A stretch of 64,000 bases of DNA from Nostoc sp. TCL240-02. Its GTDB lineage: Bacteria; Cyanobacteriota; Cyanobacteriia; Cyanobacteriales; Nostocaceae. The notes below the pieces were generated by a model that saw only the letters and a program-made list of their open reading frames with translations, did no database searches and was not told the DNA's origin. Positions 51,892-59,904 of the stretch are shown here, in pieces. A program made the position numbers and the translations under genes. Positions within the stretch are counted from its first letter, which is position 1; each line of letters begins with the position of its first letter. The stretch lies in assembly GCF_013343235.1 (NCBI RefSeq), contig NZ_CP040094.1:7311001-7375000 (forward strand). The letters are read 5' to 3'.

Positions 51892-53001
51892 ATGCTCCAA
51901 AGACTGTATATACACAACTTCAGATGCCTAGAAAACTTTGAACTGACCATAAAGGGAATGCCATCTGCTCTCTTGATTGGAAAAAACGGTTCAGGTAAAT
52001 CAACTACTGCTTATGCATTAGAGGTACTTCAGAAAATTAGTCGAGGTACAAATAGAGTTGGCGAACTTGTCAAGCAGAAGGATTTCACTCGTGGAAGGTC
52101 TGATGTTCCGATCCGGTTTGAAATAGAAGTATTACTTCACGAGAAATTATATAAATATATCCTTGCCTTAGAGTTGCCGGAAAAATTTAAAGAACTTCGA
52201 GTTTTTGAAGAACAACTGCTAGTTTCAGGAGATCCAATTTACTCTCGAAAAGAAGCTCAAGTCACTCTTCACACTAGCTCACAAAATCGTGAGGCTCAGT
52301 TCCTGGTGGATTGGCATCTTGTTGCTCTTCCAGTCATTCAGGAGCAATCAGAAACAGATCCGCTTCGGATTTTCAAGACTTGGCTTGCTCGTATGATCAT
52401 TTTAGCCCCGATCCCAAGCTTAATGACAGGAGATTCCAACGGCGATACTTTAGAGCCAAAACGGGATGGTTCAAACTTCGGAGAGTGGTTTTCTGGGTTA
52501 CTCAGTCGCTATCCTGCCGCCTACACACAGATTGTCCAATATCTCCTTAAAGTTATGCCTGATATTAAGGATTTTCTGAATGAATTAATCGGCAAAGACT
52601 CCAAAAGCATGATTGTTCGGTTTCAAGAAAATAATGCGAATTTGAGTGTTGACTTTGAAGCCTTGTCTGACGGGGAAAAATGCTTTTTTCTTTGTGCTGT
52701 TGTCTTAGCTGCCAACGAATCATACGGCCCACTTTTTTGTTTTTGGGACGAGCCTGACAACTATCTCGCCATATCAGAGATTGGACATTTTATAACATCA
52801 CTGCGAGGCTCATTTAGAAATGTTGGCCAAATTTTAGTGACATCTCATAATCCTGAAGCAATCCGAAAGTTTTCAAATGAAAATACCTTTGTACTTGATC
52901 GAAAAAGCCACTTAGAGCCAACTTTGGTCAGATTGCTCAGTGATCTATCAATTCAAGGCGATCTTGTAGATACCTTGATTCGTGGCGATATAGAACTATG
53001 A
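51892..53001 (+). CDS. RecF/OLD-like AAA ATPase of a two-gene module
   Basis: A 369-residue ABC/SMC-type ATPase: Walker A LLIGKNGSGKST (28-39), signature-like ALSDGEKCFF (about 257-266), Walker B FCFWDEPDNYL (about 282-292) and switch His in ILVTSHNPEA. No long coiled coil or nuclease domain is present, so it needs a partner. The stop overlaps the start of the next gene (ATGA, 52998-53001), which encodes a TOPRIM-like protein. ATPase plus TOPRIM pairs (for example PARIS AriA/AriB and OLD-like systems) act in phage defence. It sits inside the oxygenase cluster with a 140-bp AT-rich leader. Confidence 0.85.
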   Translation: MLQRLYIHNFRCLENFELTIKGMPSALLIGKNGSGKSTTAYALEVLQKISRGTNRVGELVKQKDFTRGRSDVPIRFEIEVLLHEKLYKYILALELPEKFKELRVFEEQLLVSGDPIYSRKEAQVTLHTSSQNREAQFLVDWHLVALPVIQEQSETDPLRIFKTWLARMIILAPIPSLMTGDSNGDTLEPKRDGSNFGEWFSGLLSRYPAAYTQIVQYLLKVMPDIKDFLNELIGKDSKSMIVRFQENNANLSVDFEALSDGEKCFFLCAVVLAANESYGPLFCFWDEPDNYLAISEIGHFITSLRGSFRNVGQILVTSHNPEAIRKFSNENTFVLDRKSHLEPTLVRLLSDLSIQGDLVDTLIRGDIEL

Positions 53002-53489
53002 GCGTAAATCACTATCAGCCACACGTTTTTGTCTTGCCTGAAGATGATGCTAATCGCCAGATTGTGAACGGATTTATTCTTGATCTAAACCTCAATAGCC
53101 GCGCTATTCAAGTCCTGCCGCCTGCTGGTGGTTGGAAAAAAGTTGTGGAGAAATTCACGAACGATTATGCCTCTACAATGCGGCAATATCCACAAAGAAT
53201 GATAATTTTGCTGATTGATTTTGATGAAGATAAAGATAGACTAATTTATGTAAAGCATCAGATTCCAGATGATTTAAAAAATAGAGTATTTGTTCTTGGA
53301 GTGTTGTCTGAACCAGAGAGTTTAAGGAGAGATATTAACAAGAGTTTTGAAAAGATCGGAGAAGCCCTTGCCAAGGATTGCTCTGATAACACGAATGAAT
53401 TATGGGAACACGATCTTCTCACACATAATAAGACTGAGTTAGTTCGTCTGATTTCATCTGTCAAATTATTTCTGTTTAATTTGAAATAA
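52998..53489 (+). CDS. TOPRIM-like partner protein of the AAA ATPase
   Basis: A 163-residue protein whose beginning VFVLPEDDANRQIVNGFILD has an acidic turn (Glu15) after the first strand, and RMIILLIDFDEDKDRLIYV has Asp74-x-Asp76. This E...DxD pattern matches TOPRIM-fold nucleases that act with OLD/RecF-like ATPases. A C-terminal helical region ends SSVKLFLFNLK. It starts within the ATPase stop codon, so both are translated together. Which nuclease subtype it is cannot be told; a DUF4276-like or RloB-like partner is possible. Confidence 0.68.
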   Translation: MSVNHYQPHVFVLPEDDANRQIVNGFILDLNLNSRAIQVLPPAGGWKKVVEKFTNDYASTMRQYPQRMIILLIDFDEDKDRLIYVKHQIPDDLKNRVFVLGVLSEPESLRRDINKSFEKIGEALAKDCSDNTNELWEHDLLTHNKTELVRLISSVKLFLFNLK

Positions 53490-53560
53490 TGTTGGTGAAT
53501 GGTCGATACCTGCTACAAGATTACTATTTACAAAAGTGGTTAGTGCGCTAATGTTTATAT

Positions 53561-53854
53561 ATGTCTAACTTTTGTAAGATATCTTTTCCAGGAACTGATT
53601 ACCCTTCCCTGACTCTGCAACTATATCAAAATTTGTCTGAACATCTCACGATTCAGAATTCACCTGTTTTGTTTGGTTGTCGGACTGGTATTTGTGGCAC
53701 TTGTTTGGTTGAGGTTGTTGGTAATATTTCTCCTCCTAAACCTGATGAGCAGGAAATGTTGGAGATGTTAGCAGCTAATCATCCTCATGCGCGGTTAGCT
53801 TGTCAGGTTGATGTTACAGATAATGTTGAAATTCGCAGGAATATTGGCTTCTGA
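53561..53854 (+). CDS. Plant-type [2Fe-2S] ferredoxin
   Basis: A 97-residue ferredoxin with CRTGICGTCLVEV (the CxxxxCxxC part, about 46-58) and the fourth ligand in RLACQVDV (about 83). It is likely the electron donor for the Rieske and di-iron oxygenases of the cluster, transferring electrons from a reductase elsewhere in the cell. The last 47 bp overlap the longer frame of the following Rieske gene, but that gene really begins 37 bp downstream. It lies directly after the ATPase/TOPRIM insertion. Confidence 0.9.
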   Translation: MSNFCKISFPGTDYPSLTLQLYQNLSEHLTIQNSPVLFGCRTGICGTCLVEVVGNISPPKPDEQEMLEMLAANHPHARLACQVDVTDNVEIRRNIGF

Positions 53855-53891
53855 GGTTGCCATAATTCAAATACGATCGCTCTCACCCACT

Positions 53892-54914
53892 ATGCAATTT
53901 GCAGACTTTTGGTATATTGTCGCACTCAGCAACCAACTACAACCTAACAAGGTATTATCACGTAGCATTTTAGGAGAATGGTTAGCGATATTTCGCGATG
54001 AAGATGGACAACCCGTAGCTTTGCGCGATCGCTGTTTACACCGCAATAGCCGTCTATCATCAGGTAAAATCTGTGACGGTGCTTTACAATGTCCCTATCA
54101 TGGTTGGGTATATGACGGGGTTGGAAACGTGATTGCTGTTCCAGCCGAAGGAGATGACTTTAAACCTTCGCCACAGCGTCGAGCCAAGAGTTACGCTACC
54201 AAAGAACAGGATGGCTATGTTTATGTGCGGTTAGCCGATACCCCAAGTATTAATTTTGAACCCTTTTCTATGCCTAACTACGGACAAAGAGGATGGGAAA
54301 CGGTACGAGTAATTAACCGTTTTGCTAACAAAGTTACTAATTGTGCGGAGAACTTTATTGATATTCCCCATACGGCTTTTGTTCATCCTGGGGTTTTCCG
54401 TACTTCCCGCCAACAAAAGTTAGAGATGACTGTAGAACGCTGCAATGGTTCGGTTTTGGTGGAGTATCGCAAGGAAAATAGTAATTTGGGATGGTACAGC
54501 CGTTTTCTGAATTTGCAGAATGCAGAGATTAAACATAGCGATCGCTTTTATATGCCCAATATTACCTCTGTAGAGTATAAGATGGCACATAATCGCCATT
54601 TGTTCATTACCAGTCAATCTATTCCAGAAAATGATAATTCAACTCTGGTTTACACCGATGTCACCTATAACTATGGTATCTGGAATAAATTAGCGCGTCC
54701 CTTTGTGCGGTGGACTGCTCAACATATTATCCGCCAAGACGTGGAAATTTTGGGTATTCAGGGAGAAGCGATCGCTAAATACGGGACACAATTTTATAAT
54801 ACGCCTGCGGACACAATTCATATATTTGTAGAGTCAATTATAGCGGCTATATCTCGTGGAGAAGATCCACGTTTATTGCCAAATCAATCAGTAGAAGTTG
54901 CATTTTGGGTTTAA
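53892..54914 (+). CDS. Rieske [2Fe-2S] oxygenase, cluster copy 3
   Basis: I start at ATG 53892 (MQFADFWYIVALSNQLQPNK), since conserved sequence begins there and earlier codons cover the ferredoxin gene in another frame; 340 residues. Rieske ligands CLHRN and CPYHGW; mononuclear site NCAENFIDIPHTAFVH with Asp and two His. It resembles the vanillate demethylase/phthalate oxygenase or PaO-type group more than copies 1 and 2, so it may catalyse a different step. Its position 37 bp after the ferredoxin strongly suggests that they work together. Confidence 0.9.
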   Translation: MQFADFWYIVALSNQLQPNKVLSRSILGEWLAIFRDEDGQPVALRDRCLHRNSRLSSGKICDGALQCPYHGWVYDGVGNVIAVPAEGDDFKPSPQRRAKSYATKEQDGYVYVRLADTPSINFEPFSMPNYGQRGWETVRVINRFANKVTNCAENFIDIPHTAFVHPGVFRTSRQQKLEMTVERCNGSVLVEYRKENSNLGWYSRFLNLQNAEIKHSDRFYMPNITSVEYKMAHNRHLFITSQSIPENDNSTLVYTDVTYNYGIWNKLARPFVRWTAQHIIRQDVEILGIQGEAIAKYGTQFYNTPADTIHIFVESIIAAISRGEDPRLLPNQSVEVAFWV

Positions 54915-54956
54915 AAATAATTCGTAATTAATCAATATCAGTGTGAGCAATCAAAA

Positions 54957-55709
54957 GTGGAAATACAAAGCTTTGCACAATTACTAATTTTTGGTACTTT
55001 TATCGGATTAGTTAGTTGGACTATTACCAATCAGCTTGGACGAACTCAATTTAAACTAAAAACTCGTGAAGATTGGTTGCTAGATGGTACAGGATTAACG
55101 ATTCAAGGAATTTTTATTCCCTTACTACAAGCTACTTTAGTTTATTCGCTATATCAACATTTATTCCCGCTTCACCAAGGAAATTTAAAACTAACAGTAA
55201 TACCGACTTTTATCATCAATTTTATTGTAGTTGATTATTTCTATTATTGGAATCATCGTTTATTGCATACTAAATTGTTGTGGAAAGTTCATCAAGTCCA
55301 TCATACTGTTACTCAGATGGATGTATTAGGAACTTCTCGCAACACACTTTGGACAAGTTTGTTAATTATATATTTATGGATACACACTCTATTTGTATAT
55401 CTGTTAGCCGATCCCACAGGTTATTTACTTGGAGTCAGTCTAACTTCTGCCTTAGATTTATGGCGACATAGCCGCTTGATGATCCCTGCAAATACTAGGT
55501 TATATCAATTTTTATCTTCTTGGTTAATCTTACCACAGGATCATGCTTGGCATCATTGCAGCGAAGTCCACAATTATAACTATGGAGCTAATCTGAAAAT
55601 TTGGGATAAGTTACATGGAACATATTATGAAAGCGAAAAATTGCCATCTATAATTGGAATTCCTATCTCATTAAACTTGTTCCAAAAACTTTTATTTCCA
55701 TTTGCATGA
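54957..55709 (+). CDS. Fatty acid hydroxylase/sterol desaturase family protein
   Basis: A 250-residue integral membrane protein from GTG 54957. Histidine boxes YYWNHRLLH (about 94-102), KVHQVHHT (about 109-116) and QDHAWHHCSEVHNYNYG (about 196-212) ligate two irons at the membrane surface, as in C-5 sterol desaturases and fatty acid hydroxylases. Three to four transmembrane helices. It overlaps the next gene by 4 bp. It would be another oxygen-dependent step in the cluster, presumably on a lipid-like intermediate. The protein at 6042 is a smaller relative. Confidence 0.88.
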   Translation: MEIQSFAQLLIFGTFIGLVSWTITNQLGRTQFKLKTREDWLLDGTGLTIQGIFIPLLQATLVYSLYQHLFPLHQGNLKLTVIPTFIINFIVVDYFYYWNHRLLHTKLLWKVHQVHHTVTQMDVLGTSRNTLWTSLLIIYLWIHTLFVYLLADPTGYLLGVSLTSALDLWRHSRLMIPANTRLYQFLSSWLILPQDHAWHHCSEVHNYNYGANLKIWDKLHGTYYESEKLPSIIGIPISLNLFQKLLFPFA

Positions 55710-56314
55710 CAGTTATCAGCAAAATTCTTTCGTTTTTTCCCACCTTTATATTATTGCTAACTGGTGCAGCAATAATATACCTCGCCTATTCACCCAATAT
55801 CTTCAGCATTCTGGCGGTGTTGCTTTCTATTTATGGGCTACCAGTGCTAGTTTACCGCTTACATGAATGGGTTTATCCTGTGCGCGAGGGTATTAGTTAT
55901 CTACTAGGTGAAGAATATAGTCCTTGGTGGGGTAGTCATCAAATCCAGGTAATTTATATTGCAATTCCGGTGTTGGAAGCAGTGCTGCGACTGATTCCGG
56001 GGGTATTTTCCTGTTGGTTGCGATTGTGGGGTGCTAAAGTGGGGCGAGATGTATACTGGACAACAAGATTGGAGATTGCCGATCGCAGTTTATTAGAAAT
56101 TGGCGATCGCGTCGTTATCGGGCATGGTGTCGGGATCTATTCTCACATTATTAAACCCCGCAAGCAAAATTTAATGTTGTATGTCAAAAAAGTCCAGATT
56201 GGCAGCAATGTTTTTGTCGGTGCTGGATCTCATCTTGCTCCCGGTGTAGTCGTTGCTGATGGTTCTTATGTACCAGCAGCCACCAACCTTTATCCTAATC
56301 AAAAGGTGCAATAA
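55706..56314 (+). CDS. Membrane-anchored hexapeptide-repeat acyltransferase-like protein
   Basis: A 202-residue protein with two N-terminal hydrophobic helices (about 5-45) and a C-terminal left-handed beta-helix (about 110-200) built of hexapeptide units: LEIADRSLLEIGDRVVIGHG, VQIGSNVFVGAGSHLAPGVV and VADGSYVPAATNL. This resembles serine/sugar O-acetyltransferases of the LbH class, joined to an unusual membrane segment. It overlaps its neighbours on both sides (4 bp and 1 bp), so it is translationally coupled to the hydroxylase and the GH3-type enzyme and probably transfers an acyl group in the pathway. Confidence 0.8.
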   Translation: MTVISKILSFFPTFILLLTGAAIIYLAYSPNIFSILAVLLSIYGLPVLVYRLHEWVYPVREGISYLLGEEYSPWWGSHQIQVIYIAIPVLEAVLRLIPGVFSCWLRLWGAKVGRDVYWTTRLEIADRSLLEIGDRVVIGHGVGIYSHIIKPRKQNLMLYVKKVQIGSNVFVGAGSHLAPGVVVADGSYVPAATNLYPNQKVQ

Positions 56315-57828
56315 TGCGTCCGATTATTCAGCTTTTTGGGCAAATCCTCGCGCCAACTGCGAGGCGATTTTATCGAGCTTTGGATAAGCCAGAGTTAATG
56401 CAGACATCTGTAAAAAGGGAAATTTGCGATCGCCTAATCAAAAGTGAGTATGGTAAAACCTTGGGGATTCATTCTGTAGACGATTGGCAGCGTGTACCAA
56501 TTGTAGATTATGATGCGCTCGAACTCTACTTAAATCAAAAACATCAGCAAATTTCTCTGACACCAGAACCCATTTTGTTCTATGAAAAAACCTCCGGTAG
56601 TAGTGGGGCTGTAAAATGGATTCCTTATACTCAATCTTTGCGGCGATCGTTTAATCAAATGTTCTGTGTATGGGCGCATGATTTGATTGTACATGGTCCG
56701 AAATTTTCCACAGGCAAGATTTATGCTTGTATCTCGCCGCAATTAAATGTAGCTGATAGCCAAACTTTACAGAACGATTTAGATTATTTAGATGGCTGGT
56801 TGCGTTGGTTTTTACGTCCTTGGTTGGTGATGCCAAATAAACTTAATCGGCTGCATGATGCGAACTTGTTTAAACATCAACTGGCTTTGGCATTATTAGA
56901 GGCAGAAAAACTAGAAATTATTTCTATTTGGAGTCCTAGTTTTCTGCAAGTACATTTAAAATATATTCAAGAAAATCAGGATTTCTTGCGAACGAAATTA
57001 CACAACCGGATTTCACCTCATCGCCTGCAACTCCTGTGCGAAAGTAATATTCCCTGGCTGCAACTCTGGCCAAATTTGAAGCTGATTTCTTGCTGGGATA
57101 GCGCTAATGCAGCAGATCAGGCTCAGGGATTACGTTTGCAATTTCCAAGTGTATTAATTCAAGGTAAGGGATTACTAGCAACGGAAGCCCCAATAACGAT
57201 TCCGTTGATTGTCGCTGGAGGATGTGTGCCAGTTCTTGATGAAGTTTTTTTCGAGTTTGAGGATGAGGCTGGTTCCTTGTATGGTTTACATGAACTCCAC
57301 ACTGGCAAGGAATACACGATTATTTTATCCCAAAAAGGGGGATTGTATCGTTATCGAATTGGCGATCGCATCCGAGTAACTCATTACTATCGCCACACTC
57401 CCTGTTTAGAGTTTCTCGGACGACATCAAGCCGTTAGCGATTTGGTGGGCGAAAAGTTGCAAGAAACTTTGGTAAATAACGCTCTGACTATGTTGAACTT
57501 GCAAGAAACTAATTTTAAAAGTTTGATGCCAATTGCCAATCCTCCCCACTATATTTTATTACTAGATTCGGCAAAAGAAAGCCCAGAAATTATTGCCGAA
57601 CAACTGGATTTGGCTTTATCAGAATCATATCATTACCAGAGAGCTAGAACCCTCGGCCAACTTGTACCACCACAGGTTTTAATCTCTAATCAAATTCCTG
57701 AAGTTTTAGTTTCCCATCGTATCCGCACTGGAAGTATTTGGGGAGGTATTAAGCATCCAATTCTGGCAACATCACCTATTAGCAATGAACTTTTACAAGA
57801 GTTGAAGTTGCAAATTGCTCAGAAATAG
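56314..57828 (+). CDS. GH3-type acyl-adenylate/amido synthetase
   Basis: A 504-residue protein of the GH3 auxin-responsive family (AMP-forming): phosphate-binding YEKTSGSSGAVKWIPYT (about 89-105), ATEAPITIPL (about 289-298) and the adenylate-binding YRYRIGDRIRV (about 344-354). Plant GH3 enzymes adenylate a carboxylic acid and join it to an amino acid; bacterial members are mostly uncharacterised. It is the last gene of the cluster and shares one base with the preceding gene (TAATG). It would activate an acid and possibly conjugate it to an amine. Confidence 0.88.
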   Translation: MRPIIQLFGQILAPTARRFYRALDKPELMQTSVKREICDRLIKSEYGKTLGIHSVDDWQRVPIVDYDALELYLNQKHQQISLTPEPILFYEKTSGSSGAVKWIPYTQSLRRSFNQMFCVWAHDLIVHGPKFSTGKIYACISPQLNVADSQTLQNDLDYLDGWLRWFLRPWLVMPNKLNRLHDANLFKHQLALALLEAEKLEIISIWSPSFLQVHLKYIQENQDFLRTKLHNRISPHRLQLLCESNIPWLQLWPNLKLISCWDSANAADQAQGLRLQFPSVLIQGKGLLATEAPITIPLIVAGGCVPVLDEVFFEFEDEAGSLYGLHELHTGKEYTIILSQKGGLYRYRIGDRIRVTHYYRHTPCLEFLGRHQAVSDLVGEKLQETLVNNALTMLNLQETNFKSLMPIANPPHYILLLDSAKESPEIIAEQLDLALSESYHYQRARTLGQLVPPQVLISNQIPEVLVSHRIRTGSIWGGIKHPILATSPISNELLQELKLQIAQK

Positions 57829-58166
57829 CTAATCCCTTACCTGTTTAGCAATTTTCCAACAGTCATTATCTGCGATCACTTCTGTGGTAAGTTTCTTTGG
57901 ATAATTTATTTATTGAAAATATCTAAGTATTAAAAAACACATTCGTATCAGCATAAAGATGTACGTCCCGGAGATAAGATGTTTTTTACTATTAATAAAT
58001 TAATAGAATTTCGTTCTGTAGATTTTGAAAAATGTAGAAGAATACTACAACCAGTTCAATATAAAAGACATGAAATGTTCGTCCCGCAACGCTAAGGCAT
58101 ATCTAAGCGGATTATTGCGATAAGGCGATCGCTAGATGCCATATTGATATACACGGAGACAAAAAA
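57829..58166. other. Intergenic region after the oxygenase cluster
   Basis: About 340 bp. There is a 37-codon frame from ATG 57979 (MFFTINKLIEFRSVDF to FVPQR) that is too short and unlike a known protein to call. The phrase GTACGTCCCGGAG near 57963 and GTTCGTCCCGCAACG near 58079 form a degenerate pair of direct repeats. The GTG of the next gene has a CGGAG ribosome site. Confidence 0.4.
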
Positions 58167-58907
58167 GTGCAAATTACTAAGCGCAACGTTGAGTTAAGAG
58201 TCGATGGCAGTTTGATGCGTGTTTATGTTGCGGCTCCTAAAGCAGCAGGAAAATACGCTGGTATTGTCTTTTACAGTGATATTTATCAGCTAGGCGATCC
58301 AATGATTCGTCTTGCTAACTACTTAGCAGGATATGGCTATGTAGTAGCAGCACCAGAAATTTTTCACCGAATTGAGCCAGTTGGTTTAGTAATAGAGCCA
58401 GACGATCTGGGAAGGATGCGGGGAAATGACGATGCGCGTCGAACCTCCGTAGCTGATTATGATGCTGATTGCCTTGCTGTGATTGAATTTCTAAAAGCAG
58501 AGAGTGCGATTTCCCCAAACCATATAGGCACTTTAGGCTTTTGTATTGGTGGACATTTAGCATTCCGCGCAGCATTTCAAAGCGAAATTCGGGCTGCCGT
58601 TTGCTGTTACCCTACTGGTATTCCCAGTGGCAAACTGGGTAAAGAGGTAGCCGATACAATCCAGAGAGTAAGTGAAATCAAAGGCGAGATGCTAATGGTG
58701 TTTGGTACTCTTGACCCTCATATACCAGATAGCGATCGCAAAACCATAATCAAAGCAATTGAGAACGCTAACATCCCTCACAAAGTTTTCTTGTATGAAG
58801 CAGAACATACATTCATGCGCGACGACGGTTATCGTTATGATTCTAGTGCTACCACCGCAGCTTGGTCTGAAATAATAACTTTCTTGGGGCGCATATTTGC
58901 AAAATGA
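58167..58907 (+). CDS. Dienelactone hydrolase family protein
   Basis: A 246-residue alpha/beta hydrolase from GTG 58167 with CGGAG upstream. Catalytic Cys in TLGFCIGGHLAF (about 117-128), Asp in FGTLDPHIPD (about 187) and His in YEAEHTFMRDD (about 213) form the Cys-His-Asp triad of dienelactone hydrolases. The length fits. It may open lactones or hydrolyse related esters. It lies about 340 bp after the oxygenase cluster in the same direction but has its own ribosome site, so a link to the pathway is possible but not shown. Confidence 0.92.
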   Translation: MQITKRNVELRVDGSLMRVYVAAPKAAGKYAGIVFYSDIYQLGDPMIRLANYLAGYGYVVAAPEIFHRIEPVGLVIEPDDLGRMRGNDDARRTSVADYDADCLAVIEFLKAESAISPNHIGTLGFCIGGHLAFRAAFQSEIRAAVCCYPTGIPSGKLGKEVADTIQRVSEIKGEMLMVFGTLDPHIPDSDRKTIIKAIENANIPHKVFLYEAEHTFMRDDGYRYDSSATTAAWSEIITFLGRIFAK

Positions 58908-58933
58908 AAACTACTATTGTTGCTTTCTTCGCG

Positions 58934-59890
58934 TCAATTCTGAGTTGTCTGCAAAGCTAATAACCCAGCACCATAAGCAGGTTCATACCTCGGAAAAATC
59001 ACATTTACATTAGGAAAATTTTTAACAAGAGACGCTGCAAATCTTTCATGGATCTTGCATCTACCGCGCCATACACTTCCCGTTGTGACTACCTTTAAAA
59101 CTGAGTCAGCATTAAAAATTGCATCAATTACTGTAAATGTAGCTTTTACTAACTCTTTTACAGCATCATCAATTATGATATTCGCTACAATATCACCTGA
59201 CGCTGCTGCCAAATCTACAACTGGTGCTAAAGCCGCAATCTGTTTAACTCCCCATTCTCGCCGATATATTAATTCTATTAAATCTTCTATACTTTCCAAA
59301 TCAAGATGCTGTTTGAAATCCTCTACCAAACTCGTTGATATCTCCCGTCCATCATAAGATTTTAATGCTGCGTTCATGCCTGCGATCGCAATTTTATAAG
59401 CGCTACCTTCATCTCCTAGAATATACCCCCAGCCGCCGACTCGCTTAGTATGTCCTTCAAGATTTCGTCCGAAAACTATCGAACCAGTACCTGCTGCAAC
59501 CACAATTCCTACAGACTGACCAATTCCACCAACTAAAGCAATTAAAGCATCGTTACAAATTACAATATTCTCTGGTTGTAATGCCCAATTAATAGGCAAT
59601 TTATTATTCTGTAACTCTTTAACTAAACCTTTCACTACTTCGATATCTGTTGCACGACCTACACCTGCTAAACCCAGACATATCGCATCAATATTCACAG
59701 TATTTGTAATTATTGCTGCCTCAACCGCATTTTTAATTGCAGATTTAATAGATTCTAAAGTTGCTTCAATACCTATACTTTGATAATTCGATGGGCCTGC
59801 TTCACCGTAACCTAGCACTTGACGCAAGTCATTCATTAAAACACAAACAGTCTTGCTTCCACCGCCATCTATTCCTAAAACATAACTCAT
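58934..59890 (-). CDS. BadF/BadG-family sugar kinase (N-acetylglucosamine kinase-like)
   Basis: I start at ATG 59890 (MSYVLGIDGGGSKTVCVLM); the 31 residues before it are not conserved. 318 residues with the actin-like ATPase fold: GIDGGGSKT phosphate-1 (about 6-14), ALVGGIGQSVGIVVAAGTGS (phosphate/catalytic loop, about 118-137) and GGWGYILGDEGSAYKIA (about 152-168, typical of GlcNAc kinases). It lies 14 bp downstream of an AmpG-like permease on the same strand, so it probably phosphorylates imported GlcNAc or MurNAc-related sugars in peptidoglycan recycling. Confidence 0.85.
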   Translation of the reverse strand: MSYVLGIDGGGSKTVCVLMNDLRQVLGYGEAGPSNYQSIGIEATLESIKSAIKNAVEAAIITNTVNIDAICLGLAGVGRATDIEVVKGLVKELQNNKLPINWALQPENIVICNDALIALVGGIGQSVGIVVAAGTGSIVFGRNLEGHTKRVGGWGYILGDEGSAYKIAIAGMNAALKSYDGREISTSLVEDFKQHLDLESIEDLIELIYRREWGVKQIAALAPVVDLAAASGDIVANIIIDDAVKELVKATFTVIDAIFNADSVLKVVTTGSVWRGRCKIHERFAASLVKNFPNVNVIFPRYEPAYGAGLLALQTTQN

Positions 59891-59904
59891 GGGTTGTAAT
59901 AAGA

